Source of the DNA: Zygnema cylindricum
Taxonomy: Eukaryota > Streptophyta > Zygnematophyceae > Zygnematales > Zygnemataceae
Length of the DNA: 35,384 nucleotides
Assembly: GCA_037447655.1 (NCBI GenBank)
Contig: JBBHKE010003525.1
Coordinates: 1-35,384, forward strand
Reading direction: 5' to 3'
Shown here: positions 12,102 through 22,200 of the stretch, piece by piece
How the letters are laid out: each line of letters opens with the position of its first letter
Position numbering within the stretch: position 1 is the stretch's first letter
Made by a program: the position numbers and the translations under genes
Notes under the pieces: model-generated
What the model was told of the DNA's origin: nothing
The model's database searches: none
The model's input: the letters and a program-made list of their open reading frames with translations, nothing else

Positions 12102-12102
12102 G

Positions 12103-14198
12103 GATAACAAGAATTGTTACCTAAATTACACAAACTATTAGCTATAACAGGAATTGTTACCTAAATTACATAGACATTTAGCGATAATAGGAATTGTTTC
12201 CTTAATTACACAAAGTATTAGCGATAACAAGAATTATTACCTAAATTACACAAACGTTTAACGATAATAGGAATTGTTACTTTAATTACACAAAGTATTA
12301 GCGATAACAGGAATTGTTACCTAAATTACACAAACTGTTAGCGATAATAAGAATTGTTACCTAAATTACACAAACTATTAGCAATAGCAAGAATTGTTAC
12401 CTAAATTACACAAACCATTAGCGATGACATGAATTGTTACCTAAATTTCACAAAATGTTAGCGATTACAGGAATTGTTACCTAAATTACAAAAACAGTTA
12501 GCGATAACAAGAATTGTTATCTAAATTACACAAACTTTTAGCGATTACAAGAATTATTACCTTAATTACACAAACTGTTAACGATAACAAAAATTGTTAC
12601 CTAAATTACACAAACAGTTAGCGATAAGAAGAATTGTTACCTAAATTAAACAATTAGTTAGCGATGACAAGAATTGTTACCTAAATTACACAAATAGTTA
12701 GCGATAACAAATATTGTTACCTAAATTACACAAACAGTTTACGTTAACATGAATTGTTACCTTAATTATACAAACTATTAGAGATAATTAGAATAATTAC
12801 CTAAATTAGACAAACAATTAGCGATAACAAAAATTGTCACCTAAATTACACAAAAAATTAGCAATAACAGGAATTGTTACCTAAATTACAGAAACAGTAA
12901 GCGCTAACAAGAATGGTTACCTTACTTACACAAACTGTTAACGATAACCATAACTGTTTCCTAAATTACAGAATCAGTTAGCGCTAACTAGAATTAATCC
13001 TTAAATTACACAAACAATTAGCGATAACAAAAATTGTTACCTAAATTACACAAACAATTAGCGATAACAAGAATTGTTATCTAACTTACACAAATTGTTA
13101 GCGATAACAAGATTTAGAATCTAAATTACACAAACAGTTGATAACAAGAATTGTAACCGAAATTAAACAAAAAATTAGCGATTACAAGAATTGTTTCCTA
13201 AATTACACAAGCAGTTAGCGATAACAGGATTTGTAATATAAAATACACAAACTGTTAGCGCTAATATGAATTGTTATCTAACTTACACAAACACTTAGTG
13301 ATATAAGGAATTGTTGCCTAAATAACACAAACTGTTAGCGATAACAACAAGAATTGTTACCTAAATTACACAAACTGTTAGCAATAACAAGAATTGTTAC
13401 CTAAATTACAGAAACTGTTAGCGATAACAAGAATGGTTACCCAACTTACACAAATAGTTAGTGCTAACAGGAATTGTTATCTTAATTACACAAACTCTCA
13501 GTGATAACAAGAATTGTTACCTAAATTATAGAAACAGTTAGCGTTAACAATAATTTTTTCATAAATTACACAAACAATTAGCGCTAACAACTATTGATAA
13601 CTAAATTACACAAAAAATTAGCGATAACAAAAATTGTTACCTAAATTACACAAACAATTAGTGATAACAAGAATTGTTACCTAATATACACAAGAAGTTA
13701 GAGATAACAAGAATTGTTATTTAAATTACACAAACAGTTAGCGATAACAAGATTTGTTATCAAAATTACACAAACTGTTAGCGAAAAGAGGAATTGTTAC
13801 CTTAATTACACAAACAATTAGCGGTAACAAGAACTGTTACCTAAAATACAAATAGAATTAGCGATAACAAGAATTGTTACCTAAATTACACAAACACTTA
13901 GAGATAACACGATTTGTTACCTAAATTACACAAACTGCTAGCGATAACAAGAAGTGTTACCTAAATTACACAAACCATAAGCGATAACAGGAAGTTTAAT
14001 CTAAATTACACAAACTGTTAGTGATATCAAGAATTGTTACCTATATTACACAAGCAGTTAGCGATATTAACAATTGTTACCTAAATTACAAAAACAGTTA
14101 GAGCTGACAAGAATTGTTATCTCAATTACACAAATAGTTAACGCTAACAAGAATTGTTACCTAAATTACACAAACAATTAGCGCTAACAAGTTTTGTT
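12103..14198. repeat. 40-bp satellite array B
   Basis: About 52 monomers in regular 40-bp register, mostly of the GCGATAACAAG / TTACCTAAATTACAC type. It begins at the E1 truncation point. It ends at 14198, the last base of the TTGTT target duplication of E4; the monomer cut there is completed in register at 23840. Confidence 0.97.
14194..14198. repeat. Target site duplication of E4, left (TTGTT)
   Basis: TTGTT at 14194-14198 is repeated at 23840-23844. Joining the flanks over one copy restores a satellite monomer of correct length. Confidence 0.85.
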
Positions 14199-14566
14199 TG
14201 AAACTCTGAGACCTCTATTGGCCCTCAGAGTATGCAGATCCAAAGAAGCTAATCTTGATAGTGCCGACACCTAACTTGATATAAACCCAAATTATTGACC
14301 CCTTGACAATGTGAACCCAAATATAGATTCACCCCTGTGAAATAACACTTTCGGTGTGGTCAGTTCCACCACAGAATGCAAAGTTAGAATATGAGATTTG
14401 GACACATTCACCCACTTTGACTTTCCCTTTGAAATGCAGCCACCCTGGTAGACAAAAACTCTCACCGACTACACCCCTGTGTAGCTTGGACTCCCTTGAG
14501 TCTGGAGCAAAATGAATCACTAAAATGGTTAAGTAAATTGATAGTTATGGCTGACCAAAGTTTGCC

Positions 14567-14573
14567 ATTTATA
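14567..14573 (-). promoter_or_regulatory. E4 3' LTR TATA box
   Basis: TATAAAT on the minus strand, in the middle of the LTR, with an ATTGG motif further upstream. The matching part of the 5' LTR is deleted, so the promoter survives only in the 3' copy. Confidence 0.5.
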
Positions 14574-14677
14574 CAAGGTGCTCTCTGGGAGAGACACCTA
14601 CCTACCCAAAATTTTCTAACTCCTATTCCCCCTCTAAAACTCTATCTTTTGAAGTACGACACCAATCAAATTACTGT

Positions 14678-14720
14678 GCCGTACAGAAAAGTACAGGTGC
14701 CGGTGTACTTTTTGTACGGC
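14678..14720. repeat. Inverted repeat in E4 LTR
   Basis: Left arm 14678-14694 (GCCGTACAG...GTAC) and right arm 14705-14720 (GTAC...GTACGGC) are complementary over about 16 bases with one bulge and a 10-base loop. It lies in the putative U3 upstream of the minus-strand TATA box. Confidence 0.75.
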
Positions 14721-14739
14721 CATTGTACAACATAGCCAA

Positions 14740-14960
14740 ATTGTCGACACGTGTCATAGCTGAATTTGTTCCGGCAATCTCCGAAGTCGCCGCAATCCAA
14801 CATTATCGCGCCACGTGTCACATGACGTGGCGATGGCTGAAAAGCGCCAAAAGTACATGTTCCGTGATCGCGGCACTTATCGTGGCCGTGTGATCAAACC
14901 GGATACAAATACAGTCGTTGGAAATACGCGCGCGATACTTGTTTCGCGTTAGAAAAAAAT
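14740..14960. promoter_or_regulatory. CpG-rich patch with CACGTG motifs in E4 LTR
   Basis: Dense CG dinucleotides in otherwise AT-rich sequence, including two CACGTG E/G-box cores and a hairpin GCCACGT (14810-14816) / ACGTGGC (14825-14831). A transcription factor binding role in U3 is inference. Confidence 0.5.
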
Positions 14961-15141
14961 GCGCGGTATCCGTTTCATAAAATACATTAAATTGTACTCC
15001 GTACTATATAGAACTGTATCTATGTATTACGTATCTATTTTTCGTTATACGAACAAGTCTACGTGTCTAAATATAAATTTATGTCAAACCTAATGTACTC
15101 TAGCATTAGCTTTACACATATTGGTTAAAGCTAACGGCTAA

Positions 15142-15186
15142 TTTGACGTAAGGTAGGTACCAGGATCGAATCTTGGGTCCGTTAAA
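15142..15186 (+). other. tRNA T-arm-like hairpin in E4 LTR (left copy)
   Basis: Arms TTTGACG (15142-15148) and CGTTAAA (15180-15186) enclose CCAGG-ATCGAAT-CTTGG, a five-base stem with a seven-base loop like a tRNA T-arm and Pol III B-box. Here one stem pair in each helix is mutated; the right copy is perfect. It is antisense to E4. No complete tRNA fold is visible. Confidence 0.6.
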
Positions 15187-15389
15187 CCTTTTAGATAACT
15201 CTATCAAGATTTGCCTTCCTATCCTCTTTGGACAGCCTAGGCAGCCATGGATCCAACTCCTCCTCAAGTCTTCAGTGACTGCGACAAGTGTGGGGACTTG
15301 AGTGAAGAGTTAGAGGCAGGCTGTCACTGTCCCCTTTTTGCCTTTTATTTTTACAATCTCTAGACCTAGAAAATACTTAAATTTCAACA

Positions 15390-15397
15390 CTCCCCTT
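15390..15397 (-). other. E4 polypurine tract
   Basis: AAGGGGAG on the minus strand abuts the 3' LTR start, the same tract seen in E2; it primes plus-strand DNA synthesis in LTR elements. Confidence 0.8.
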
Positions 15398-15444
15398 ATT
15401 TTCTAGTCTACTTACTTTAAACTCCCATCAAAAACAACAAATAC

Positions 15445-15461
15445 ATATATATATATATATT
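15445..15461. repeat. AT dinucleotide microsatellite
   Basis: Short (AT)n run in the non-coding stretch 15398-15528 between the E4 RNase H remnant and polypurine tract. Nothing else is recognised in that stretch. Confidence 0.85.
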
Positions 15462-15528
15462 TTCCTTTCCTTTTTCCTTTTTCCTTCATGAAGCTTCAAG
15501 CGAATACTTTTATATTTAAGAAAGTGTA

Positions 15529-15811
15529 TTAGATGACCAAAATAATTTCATCTTGTCGATCATACATTTTATTTTGCATGCCACTTTTCATAAATTCAAT
15601 CAAAGATTTTATCCACCTCCTCCCCTTTTCATCCAACCAGAATCTACTGTCCCTTTTGCATTTCCAACAATCAGCCCCATCCCCAACCTGCAACACATAC
15701 CCGGATGATGACCCTTTTACAGGCACATCTTCACAAGCGACATCACACCAAGTAGTGATGTCAAATTCATCCACCTCCAAATTTTCCCAAAAACCACTAG
15801 TCCCCTCTAAG
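15529..15811 (-). pseudogene. E4 RNase H fragment
   Basis: Minus-strand translation shows the copia RNase H start: T-W-C-D near where E2 has T-W-S-D (first catalytic Asp kept), then G-Y-V-L-Q matching G-Y-V-I-Q, then decay. The TMEAEY active-site stretch is not recognisable and the C-terminal half is absent. The upstream end is cut by solo LTR E5 at 15812; the frame resumes at 16604 on the other side. Confidence 0.75.
15807..15811. repeat. Target site duplication of E5, left (CTAAG)
   Basis: CTAAG at 15807-15811 is repeated at 16599-16603, directly flanking the solo LTR. Confidence 0.85.
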
Positions 15812-16598
15812 TGTTGAATTTTGTGGGCCTCACTCATCATGCAACAATCTAGCTTCACAAAGCAAAAACTCTCTCACAGGTCACTCAAGAATCTTCCGAA
15901 GCCACAAAGAATTCACTCACAAAGTAAAAGCACACTTGCTCAAATTTTCCTCACAAGAAGAATCACTTTATTATCTCCAAGATCTCTTTACAAGGCTTCA
16001 CTTATCTTTGTATCTCAACTCACACAGAGGTACAATGCTTTCTCACTATAGGGACTCTTACTATCTCTTCAGCTATGGTCACAACCAATTCTCCAATTGT
16101 ATATTTTTGTCTACTTCTCCTACTTCATATATACTCTTTTCTACTCTACCCTTCTAGACATTCTAGACATTTCTAGCTCTAACTTATTGACAAGTGTCCT
16201 TCTCGTGGCTCTCCACGTCACAAGAACCTACTAGACATGTCCCCGAAACTCGTGGCTCTCCACGTCACAAGAACCTACTAGACATGTCCCCGAAAATCCA
16301 AGGAAACACTTAGGAACCACCTCGGAAAAGTCCATACCGTTTCCTGTGGAACCTTCTAGAAACTTCTGCTTTGCACGCCTGTTACTTTTGATCTACGTAT
16401 CCAAATCTTGCCCTCTATAGCTCGTTCGAAAGCTCTTTCTCTGTAGATAAAGATCGGCTGGTCGCGTGCTCGAATTAAATATTTAACAAGAAAGTTATTC
16501 CACTTTGCACTTCTACACTGTGCTTCTCCATTGCGCCACTGCGCTCTCTCCCTTTAATGCACTATCTTCTGAACTAACTTAGGATTACTTTCTCAACA
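15812..16598. mobile_element. E5, solo LTR (787 bp) inserted in E4
   Basis: Starts TGTTGAATTTTG and ends ...TTTCTCAACA, with the short inverted ends TGTTGA/TCAACA typical of copia LTRs, and is flanked by perfect CTAAG duplications. It interrupts the E4 coding remnant between RT and RNase H; the E4 frame matches E2 across the junction once E5 is ignored. No internal coding region is present, so it is a solo LTR left by LTR-LTR recombination. The family is not one of E1-E4 and the orientation is uncertain because the ends are symmetric. Confidence 0.85.
16202..16295. repeat. 47-bp tandem duplication within E5
   Basis: Two perfect 47-base copies (16202-16248, 16249-16295) beginning CTCGTGGCTCTCCACG. 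Duplications of this kind are common in LTR U3 regions. Confidence 0.95.
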
Positions 16599-16603
16599 CT
16601 AAG
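16599..16603. repeat. Target site duplication of E5, right (CTAAG)
   Basis: Matches 15807-15811. Confidence 0.85.
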
Positions 16604-16806
16604 TTCCTAACAACATCTACATCTTTCGTACTCATACTTTTATCCATGATAACTACCCCATTTTCTGAACTTCCCTCACTCTCTCCCATGGAATTCTTTC
16701 CACTATCGCTTTCTATTTTAATTCCCAATAAATATTTCTTCTCCCCTAAACCTTTAATCAAATATTTCTCTTCTCCCCTATCCTTTAAAACATCTTCCAG
16801 TTTCAC
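16604..16806 (-). pseudogene. E4 RT C-terminal fragment
   Basis: Minus-strand translation contains G-L-G-E-K-K-Y-L-L-G-I-K-I-E, matching D-L-G-E-A-K-Y-I-L-G-I-Q-V-E of E2 just downstream of the RT catalytic region. The catalytic YVDD is not present. The segment runs into E5. Between this and the zinc knuckle (16807-16950) nothing recognisable is coded, so protease, integrase and the RT core have been deleted. Confidence 0.75.
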
Positions 16807-16950
16807 TTCTCCCCTTTCCTAGAAATCCGTTGAATTCTCCCTTTCCGACCAATTTTTTGTTTCCCTATTAACTATAAAATTATCCTCATTAATTTTATCT
16901 TTCCCGTTTTCACTTATGGATCCAAGATCTGACTTTCTCATTTCTAAATC

Positions 16951-17832
16951 TTACACTCTACACTCCTCGACATCCTCAAGTACCTCTTTTCTCTTTACTT
17001 CCCTTATACCTCCAAAAGCACACTGTTGCCTTCGTGCAATTTTTGTGTACTTTTCTCTCTTCCCCATTCTACCGATGTGAAGAAGCTCCAATTTTTCTTC
17101 ATCCTCTTTCTCCTCTTCCTCTTCGTCCTCCTCATCCACATTCCAACTTCTAAGTTTTTCCAAACAAGGGCATTCCTCCATATAATGACCCGGTTCCCTA
17201 CAAAAGAAGCAAACCCCTTTTTTCAAAGCTCACGTGTCAATTCCTCTCCCTCTTTGTCCACCAAAGTTCCGATAAGGTTTACCTTTGTCTTTCTTCCTCT
17301 CATCACACTTCCGCTCATCACCACCGTTCCTCTCATCACGCTTCCGCTAATCACCGCCGTTCCTCTGATCACGCCTCCTCCAATCACCACCAGCTGTAAA
17401 TGCATTCACTCTGTCACTTCCCCTACGAAGCTCCAAAGTGCATTCCCTCACAATAATTATCGCCATGGTAAAGCTCCAAGTCCATGAGGAACCATCAAGT
17501 GCCTGCATACGACAAATGATGTTTTCGTACTCATCTGGGAGTTTCATAAGTGGTGTATTAATCTTACTCTCCTCATATTCTACATATCCCGAACTAGCTA
17601 GCTCAACATATAACGCAGCAGTATCATTGCAAAACTCTATCATGCTACCGCCTTTATAAACATAGTCCTCTATTTCCTGTTTTACTAATTGCTGCCGTTG
17701 AATAGTCTCACTCTTATAAATCTGACTTAGTGTTTCCCAGATTTCTGAAGACTTGGTTAGACTTAAAAGAGTGATAGCTAACGACTTAGCCACATATCTA
17801 AGTATGAGATGTTTTGCTATAGTGTTTTTGTA
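16951..17832 (-). pseudogene. E4 gag fragment with zinc knuckle
   Basis: On the minus strand from 17832 downward the copia gag core is recognisable: S-S-E-I-W-E-T-L-x-x-I-Y, Y-K-G-G-S-M (E2 has Y-S-G-G-S-M), a leucine-proline stretch matching L-P-x-E-Y, then an Arg/Gly/Asp-rich basic tandem repeat (about 17280-17400, roughly 30-base units) and a CCHC knuckle (C-F-F-C-x4-H-x4-C, near 17212-17172) followed by an acidic Glu/Asp run. Stops interrupt it, including one at 17347. The N-terminal roughly 80 codons are deleted and a few preceding codons lie beyond E2 at 23337-23358. Minus-strand reading beyond 17832 is E2 LTR and not gag. Confidence 0.82.
17828..17832. repeat. Target site duplication of E2, left (TTGTA)
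   Basis: TTGTA is repeated at 23337-23341. The target lies within E4 gag; the gag frame continues across the site when E2 is ignored. Confidence 0.9.
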
Positions 17833-18522
17833 TATTGAAAAGTAAGCTTTAGTAAGTCTTAGAAATTTGAGTCTGGGACTTAGAATATTTTTTGAATACC
17901 AACTGTTCAATATTTACCAAATTTAGTGTGGATTTTTTGTAGTATCTACAGGAATTGATATCTTTAAATTAATTAGTGTGTAGGGCCGCCAATGAATGTA
18001 GACGTGATAAGAATCACTCGGATTTTTAGGGTATAGATATTGTTAGTGGACAATTCTGGTCCAAACACTTAGATTTTTGTCAATAGGGTGTTTGGTGAAC
18101 CATGTACATACGTTTTAGATGTTTTCTACATCTTTTAGATGTTTTCTAGATCTTTTGAGTATTTAATTCAATTAGGATTGATCAATTCAATACAGAATGT
18201 ACATTCTACACAAGAGTTAAGGAAATGAGAGCACTGAGTGCAGTTTAAGGTGTTTTATGCTCTATTGTCTCTAATTTGCTTGTAGTACATGTTTGTTTGG
18301 TTGAAAGACCTAATTCGTTTGGAGTAACATATCTTACACTATAGATCTAGTCTCCTAGGCATTTCTCTTTGGGTTTGCTTCCGCTAACATGTCTGATAAT
18401 GGCTCAGCTCCTATTGCAAGTGTTCCTTTTAGTCCTAGTGCTCCACCTGCTCATATTGGTGCAAGTGTGACTCCTAGTGGGAGTGGATCACAGCCGAGTC
18501 TTAATGCCCATGACCTTAACCA
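17833..18522 (+). repeat. E2 5' LTR (690 bp)
   Basis: Begins TATTGAAAAG and ends ...TTAACCA before the PBS. The first two bases are TA rather than TG in both copies. It includes two direct 20-base units at 18113-18152 (TTTTAGATGTTTTCTACATC and a one-base variant). The gag ATG at 18389 lies inside it, so the last 134 bases are coding. I see no convincing TATA box. Confidence 0.93.
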
Positions 18523-19250
18523 GGTTATGCGCCCACCGCCCAAATTACCTATTTTTGACGGAACTGATTTCTTATATTGGGAAGATATGTTGAGCTTATA
18601 TTTCGAGGAGAGGGACTTGTCATCCATTGTGGAAGTAACTGCCGATGAGACGGCACCGGATTGGAGAAAGAAGAATCTCCACTACCTCAATGTCTTGAAA
18701 CAGGAAATGACAAAAGATTTGGTAATGTCGTATCTTGATTTGAAGAAAGCTTGTGAAGTTTGGTTAAGCGTACGTGCTATGTATGTTCAGCTAGATGTTA
18801 TTGTGCAGACTAACATAGCTACTCAGATTTTTGAATTTAAGTATTCTGGAGGTAGTATGTCAGATCATTGCCATGCTATGAAAAGGTTGTTCCTTCAAAG
18901 TACTAGTGCAGGTGGGGACTTTTCACCACCTCATCAGGCTATGTTGTTGATGAGAACTTTGCCCGTTGAATATAAAGGAGCCATGGATAGGCTTAGGGCT
19001 ATTCCACAGCGTCAATGGAACATAGCATTAGCAATTTAACTTATTTTGAGTGAAGAAGCTAAACAGATGTCACAAAGAGGTAGTAGTATGTCTATTCAGG
19101 CACTAGCTAACCAGTTTTCGGATTCTAAGATTGGCAGTGGCAATGGTAGAGGTAGTGGTCTTAGAAGGTCACCTTTGACGTGCTATTACTGTGATGAAAA
19201 AGGGCATGTGTTCAGAATGTGTAATGCATACAAGAGAGCGAAAGCCCAGG
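18389..19250 (+). pseudogene. E2 gag (one stop, one frameshift)
   Basis: Starts at ATG 18389 within the LTR. A Ser/Pro/Gly-rich leader of about 45 residues is encoded by the LTR itself. The core follows with P-I-F-D-G-T-D near residue 55, Y-W-E-D-M near 65, K-Y-S-G-G-S-M near 152 and M-R-T-L-P near 190. Stop TAA at 19037 replaces a residue that is Gln in E3. A CCHC knuckle (C-Y-Y-C-x4-H-x4-C, first Cys codon 19181) marks nucleocapsid. A frameshift near 19250 moves the reading to the pol frame; E1 stays in one frame here, so this is decay and not programmed shifting. Confidence 0.92.
18523..18537 (+). other. E2 primer binding site (initiator tRNA-Met half)
   Basis: GGTTATGCGCCCA follows the LTR end; it matches the copia-type site complementary to the initiator tRNA-Met anticodon arm with one mismatch. 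It is read in frame as part of gag (Q-V-M-R-P). Confidence 0.75.
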
Positions 19251-22200
19251 ATATTTTCGCTCTGGATGGGACGAAAGCCGGGTTCCTTCTCAATCAGGTG
19301 GTCGCCGAACTGCTCTCTTCAACGAACTTAAGGAGGAGGATGTGAGCAGATTTCCCAAAAACAGTGAAAATAAATACTTTGCGATGGCACAAGCAACGGA
19401 AGGCGTGGAGGAAGACGAATGGATTATGGACTCGGGCGCATCTGCCCACATATGCCGCAATCGCCATCTATTTGAGAGTATTCAATCTATTTCACCCATC
19501 AAAATTTATTTTAGCGATGATACGTTTGTTGAGTCGAAAGCAAAGGGGAGGGTGTCACTTATGTTGAATGTAGAGGGAAAACCTGTGAAAAGGGTCTTGG
19601 AAGATGTGTTGCATGTACCAGCTTTTAAAAGAACTTTTTTCTCTACATCAGTGGTAGAAAAGAAAGGTTTTAAAACTATATCTGAGAATGGAAAGAAAAC
19701 AGTGAGTAAGAATGGGAAAATAGTTGCAGAGGGATTTGCTGGAGGAAACAATTTGTATCGGTTGAGTCTTGCAAATGATAATGATAATGATGTTATGTAC
19801 TCAAGTGTTATCAGTGATTGTGATTTATGGCATAAACGTTTAGGACATGTGAATTATGATAGGTTAGAAAAGATGGTAAATCAAAAAATGGTGGAAGGTG
19901 TAAAAATTAGTCAAAAACCAACATCAAATGTATGTGATGGTTGTGCAATGGGAAAAATTCATAAGTTGCCTTTCCCTTCGCAAATTGATCATAGAAGTAG
20001 TAGGGTGCTAGAACTAACTTATTCAGATGTATGGGGGCCATCTAGGTATCCATTTGTGGGGGGTTCTAAGTTTATGCTTACCTTTACTGATGATTATAAT
20101 AGATTTACTACAGTTTATTTTTTAAATAGTAAGGATGAAGTTTTTTCAAAATTTAAAGAGTATAAAGCTTGGGCTGAAAATCTGCATGAGAGAAAGATAG
20201 GAGGATTCAGATCTGATAATGGAGGGGAGTACATTTCTAATGAATTTGCAGAATTCCTAAAATTGCTTGGGATCTCACATCAGCTAACCGTTCCTTATTC
20301 TCCGGAACAAATCGGTGTTTCAGAAACGATGAATAGGACCATATCAGAGTGTGCTAGGACAATAATGGCTGATATGGACATAGATTACAAATTTTAGGCA
20401 GAGGCTATAAATTGTGCAGCTTTTATGAGAAATAGGCTAGAAACAAGGGCAGGAAAAGATAAAACTCCTTACGAAATGTGGACAGGACATAAACCTGATG
20501 TAAGTTACTTCAAAGTTTTTGGAAGTAAGATATTTATGCTAGATAATGATCCACAAAAATGGAAATTAGAGCCAAAAGGCATACCAGGTATATTTCTAGG
20601 ATATGATGATCATGCCAAGGGTTATAAAGTATATGACATTAAGAAAAATAGAGTTGTGGTAGCCAGAAACATCATAGTGAAAGATGAGGGAAAAGGAGTA
20701 GATGTATTTAGTCAGCGTATAGATGAAAAGAGAGATAAAAGTGTTGATTATATCTTTTTAGAGGAAAATCCTATAATTTTCAAGAAAAATATAGAAAATG
20801 CATCTACATCAACTCAAAATGACTTGGAAACATCTTCTCCACCAGAAACAACAAGTGTTATGCCTGAAAGAGTTGTAGACTCTCCTCTACCTCAAGCCGA
20901 AACTGAATTACAAGAGGAATCACATGTGTCAAGGAGGAGGACCCAACCATCTATGCCAGCGACAGAATTTCCAGGTGGAGTTAGGCGAAGTGTACGACTC
21001 AGGGGAAAAAGTGCAGCCTTTGCTCATTCTGCACACGTAGAAGAGCCTTTAACATTAAAAGAAGCTTTGTCGAGTAATGAAAGGGAACATTGGGTGGAAG
21101 CCGTCAATGAGGAAATGAAGTCCATCATGGAGGCCCAAACTTGGGATCTGGTGGAACTTCCTCCAGGAAGAAAGGCTATTGGAAGTAAATGGGTGTTTAA
21201 ATTAAAATTGAACCCAGATAATACCATAGACAGGTATAAGGCTCGCTTGGTTGCTAAGGGATATAATCAAAAGGAGGGGATAGATTATGAAGAAACTTTT
21301 TCACCGGTTGTAAGGTTTCCATCTGTCCGCATCTTACTTACATTAGCTGCCATAGAGGATTTTGACATCCACCAAATGGATGTCAAAACTGCATTTTTGC
21401 ATGGTGATTTAGATGAGGTCATCTATATGAAGCAACCAGAGGGTTATGAGGAAGCAGGAAAAGAAAATCTTGTGTGCAGACTTTTAAAATCTTTGTATGG
21501 CCTAAAACAGGCCCCTAGGCAATGGAACAGAAAGTTAGATGAGTTCTTGACAGGATTAGGATTTACAAGAATTAGCTCAGATCATTCAGTATATGTGATG
21601 TGTGGTGATAATCCTGATGAGGTGATATTCATTGCTGTGTATGTTGATGACTTGCTGCTAATTAGTAGGAACAAAGAAGGAATTGCTAGAGTAAAACACG
21701 CTCTTAATTCAAAATTTGAAATGAAGGATTTGGGTGAGGCTAAATACATTCTTGGAATACAAGTTGAAAGAGATAGAAAAAAAAAATCATTAGGCTAACA
21801 CAAAAAGAAGCAATAGGAAACATGTTGGAAAAATTTGGCTTGGCTGATGCAAAAGGTTGTGCTTCTCCTATGGAGTATAAGCAAAAACTTGAAGGAATGG
21901 AGCATGAGTTTGGAGTTATAATAGATGAGGAACTCAGTGCAGAAAGCAAAAATTTATGTCCCAAGTACCTTATAGACAAGTAGCAGGAAGTCTAATTTAC
22001 TTCATGAATTGTACTAGGCCGGATATAGCTGCAGCTGTTGGTGTATTGAGCAGAAGTCTGCAAAATCCACGAAAGAGAGACTGGGAAGCTGCAAAAAGGG
22101 TGTTAAGGTATCTTGTTGGGACTAGAAATCTTTGGCTTACTTTGGGAGGGGACAAGGTTAACATTAATACTTGGAGTGATGCTAGCTATGGTGATGTGCC

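Larger units (their letters stand above)
8157..12102 (+). mobile_element. E1, truncated copia-type LTR retrotransposon
   Basis: Copia-type element with a 5' LTR (8157-8942), PBS, gag and pol in the order protease, integrase, RT. It stops at the RT catalytic motif: the codons for Y-V-D (12093-12101) run directly into satellite (GATAACAAG...). The rest of RT, RNase H, the polypurine tract and the 3' LTR are absent, so there is no target duplication to check. The left flank ends at monomer position AAATTA and the right resumes at GATAAC, skipping about 14 bases of a monomer, so the junction is a deletion or rearrangement and not a clean insertion. The coding frame is open in one register from 8884 to about 11930 apart from in-frame stops. 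Confidence 0.95.
14199..15389 (-). repeat. E4 3' LTR (1191 bp)
   Basis: On the minus strand it begins TGTTGAAATTTAAG just after a polypurine tract and ends ...CAGAGTTTCA at the TTGTT duplication, giving TG...CA ends. Bases 14913-15389 are directly repeated at 23363-23839 (477 bases each, no net indel). The remaining 14199-14912 has no second copy because the 5' LTR is deleted there. The LTR contains a minus-strand TATA box, a CpG-rich patch, inverted repeats and a tRNA T-arm-like hairpin. Unlike E1-E3, I see no gag start codon near its end. Confidence 0.85.

Noticed and set aside
14329-14735. Small reading frames of 63 and 79 codons in 14329-14735
   Set aside because: They lie in the E4 LTR, show no family motif, and one overlaps the TATA region.
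15100-15200. Independent tRNA-derived SINE
   Set aside because: The B-box-like hairpin is present in both copies of an LTR with clear boundaries and coordinates of the E4 element; no SINE tail or separate target duplication is visible.
15533-16157. Plus-strand reading frames in 15533-16157
   Set aside because: They overlap the antisense of the E4 RNase H remnant and solo LTR E5 and match nothing recognisable.
17833-17910. N-terminal start of E4 gag at 17910 on the minus strand
   Set aside because: Everything beyond 17832 is the LTR of E2; the real upstream gag codons are at 23337-23358.
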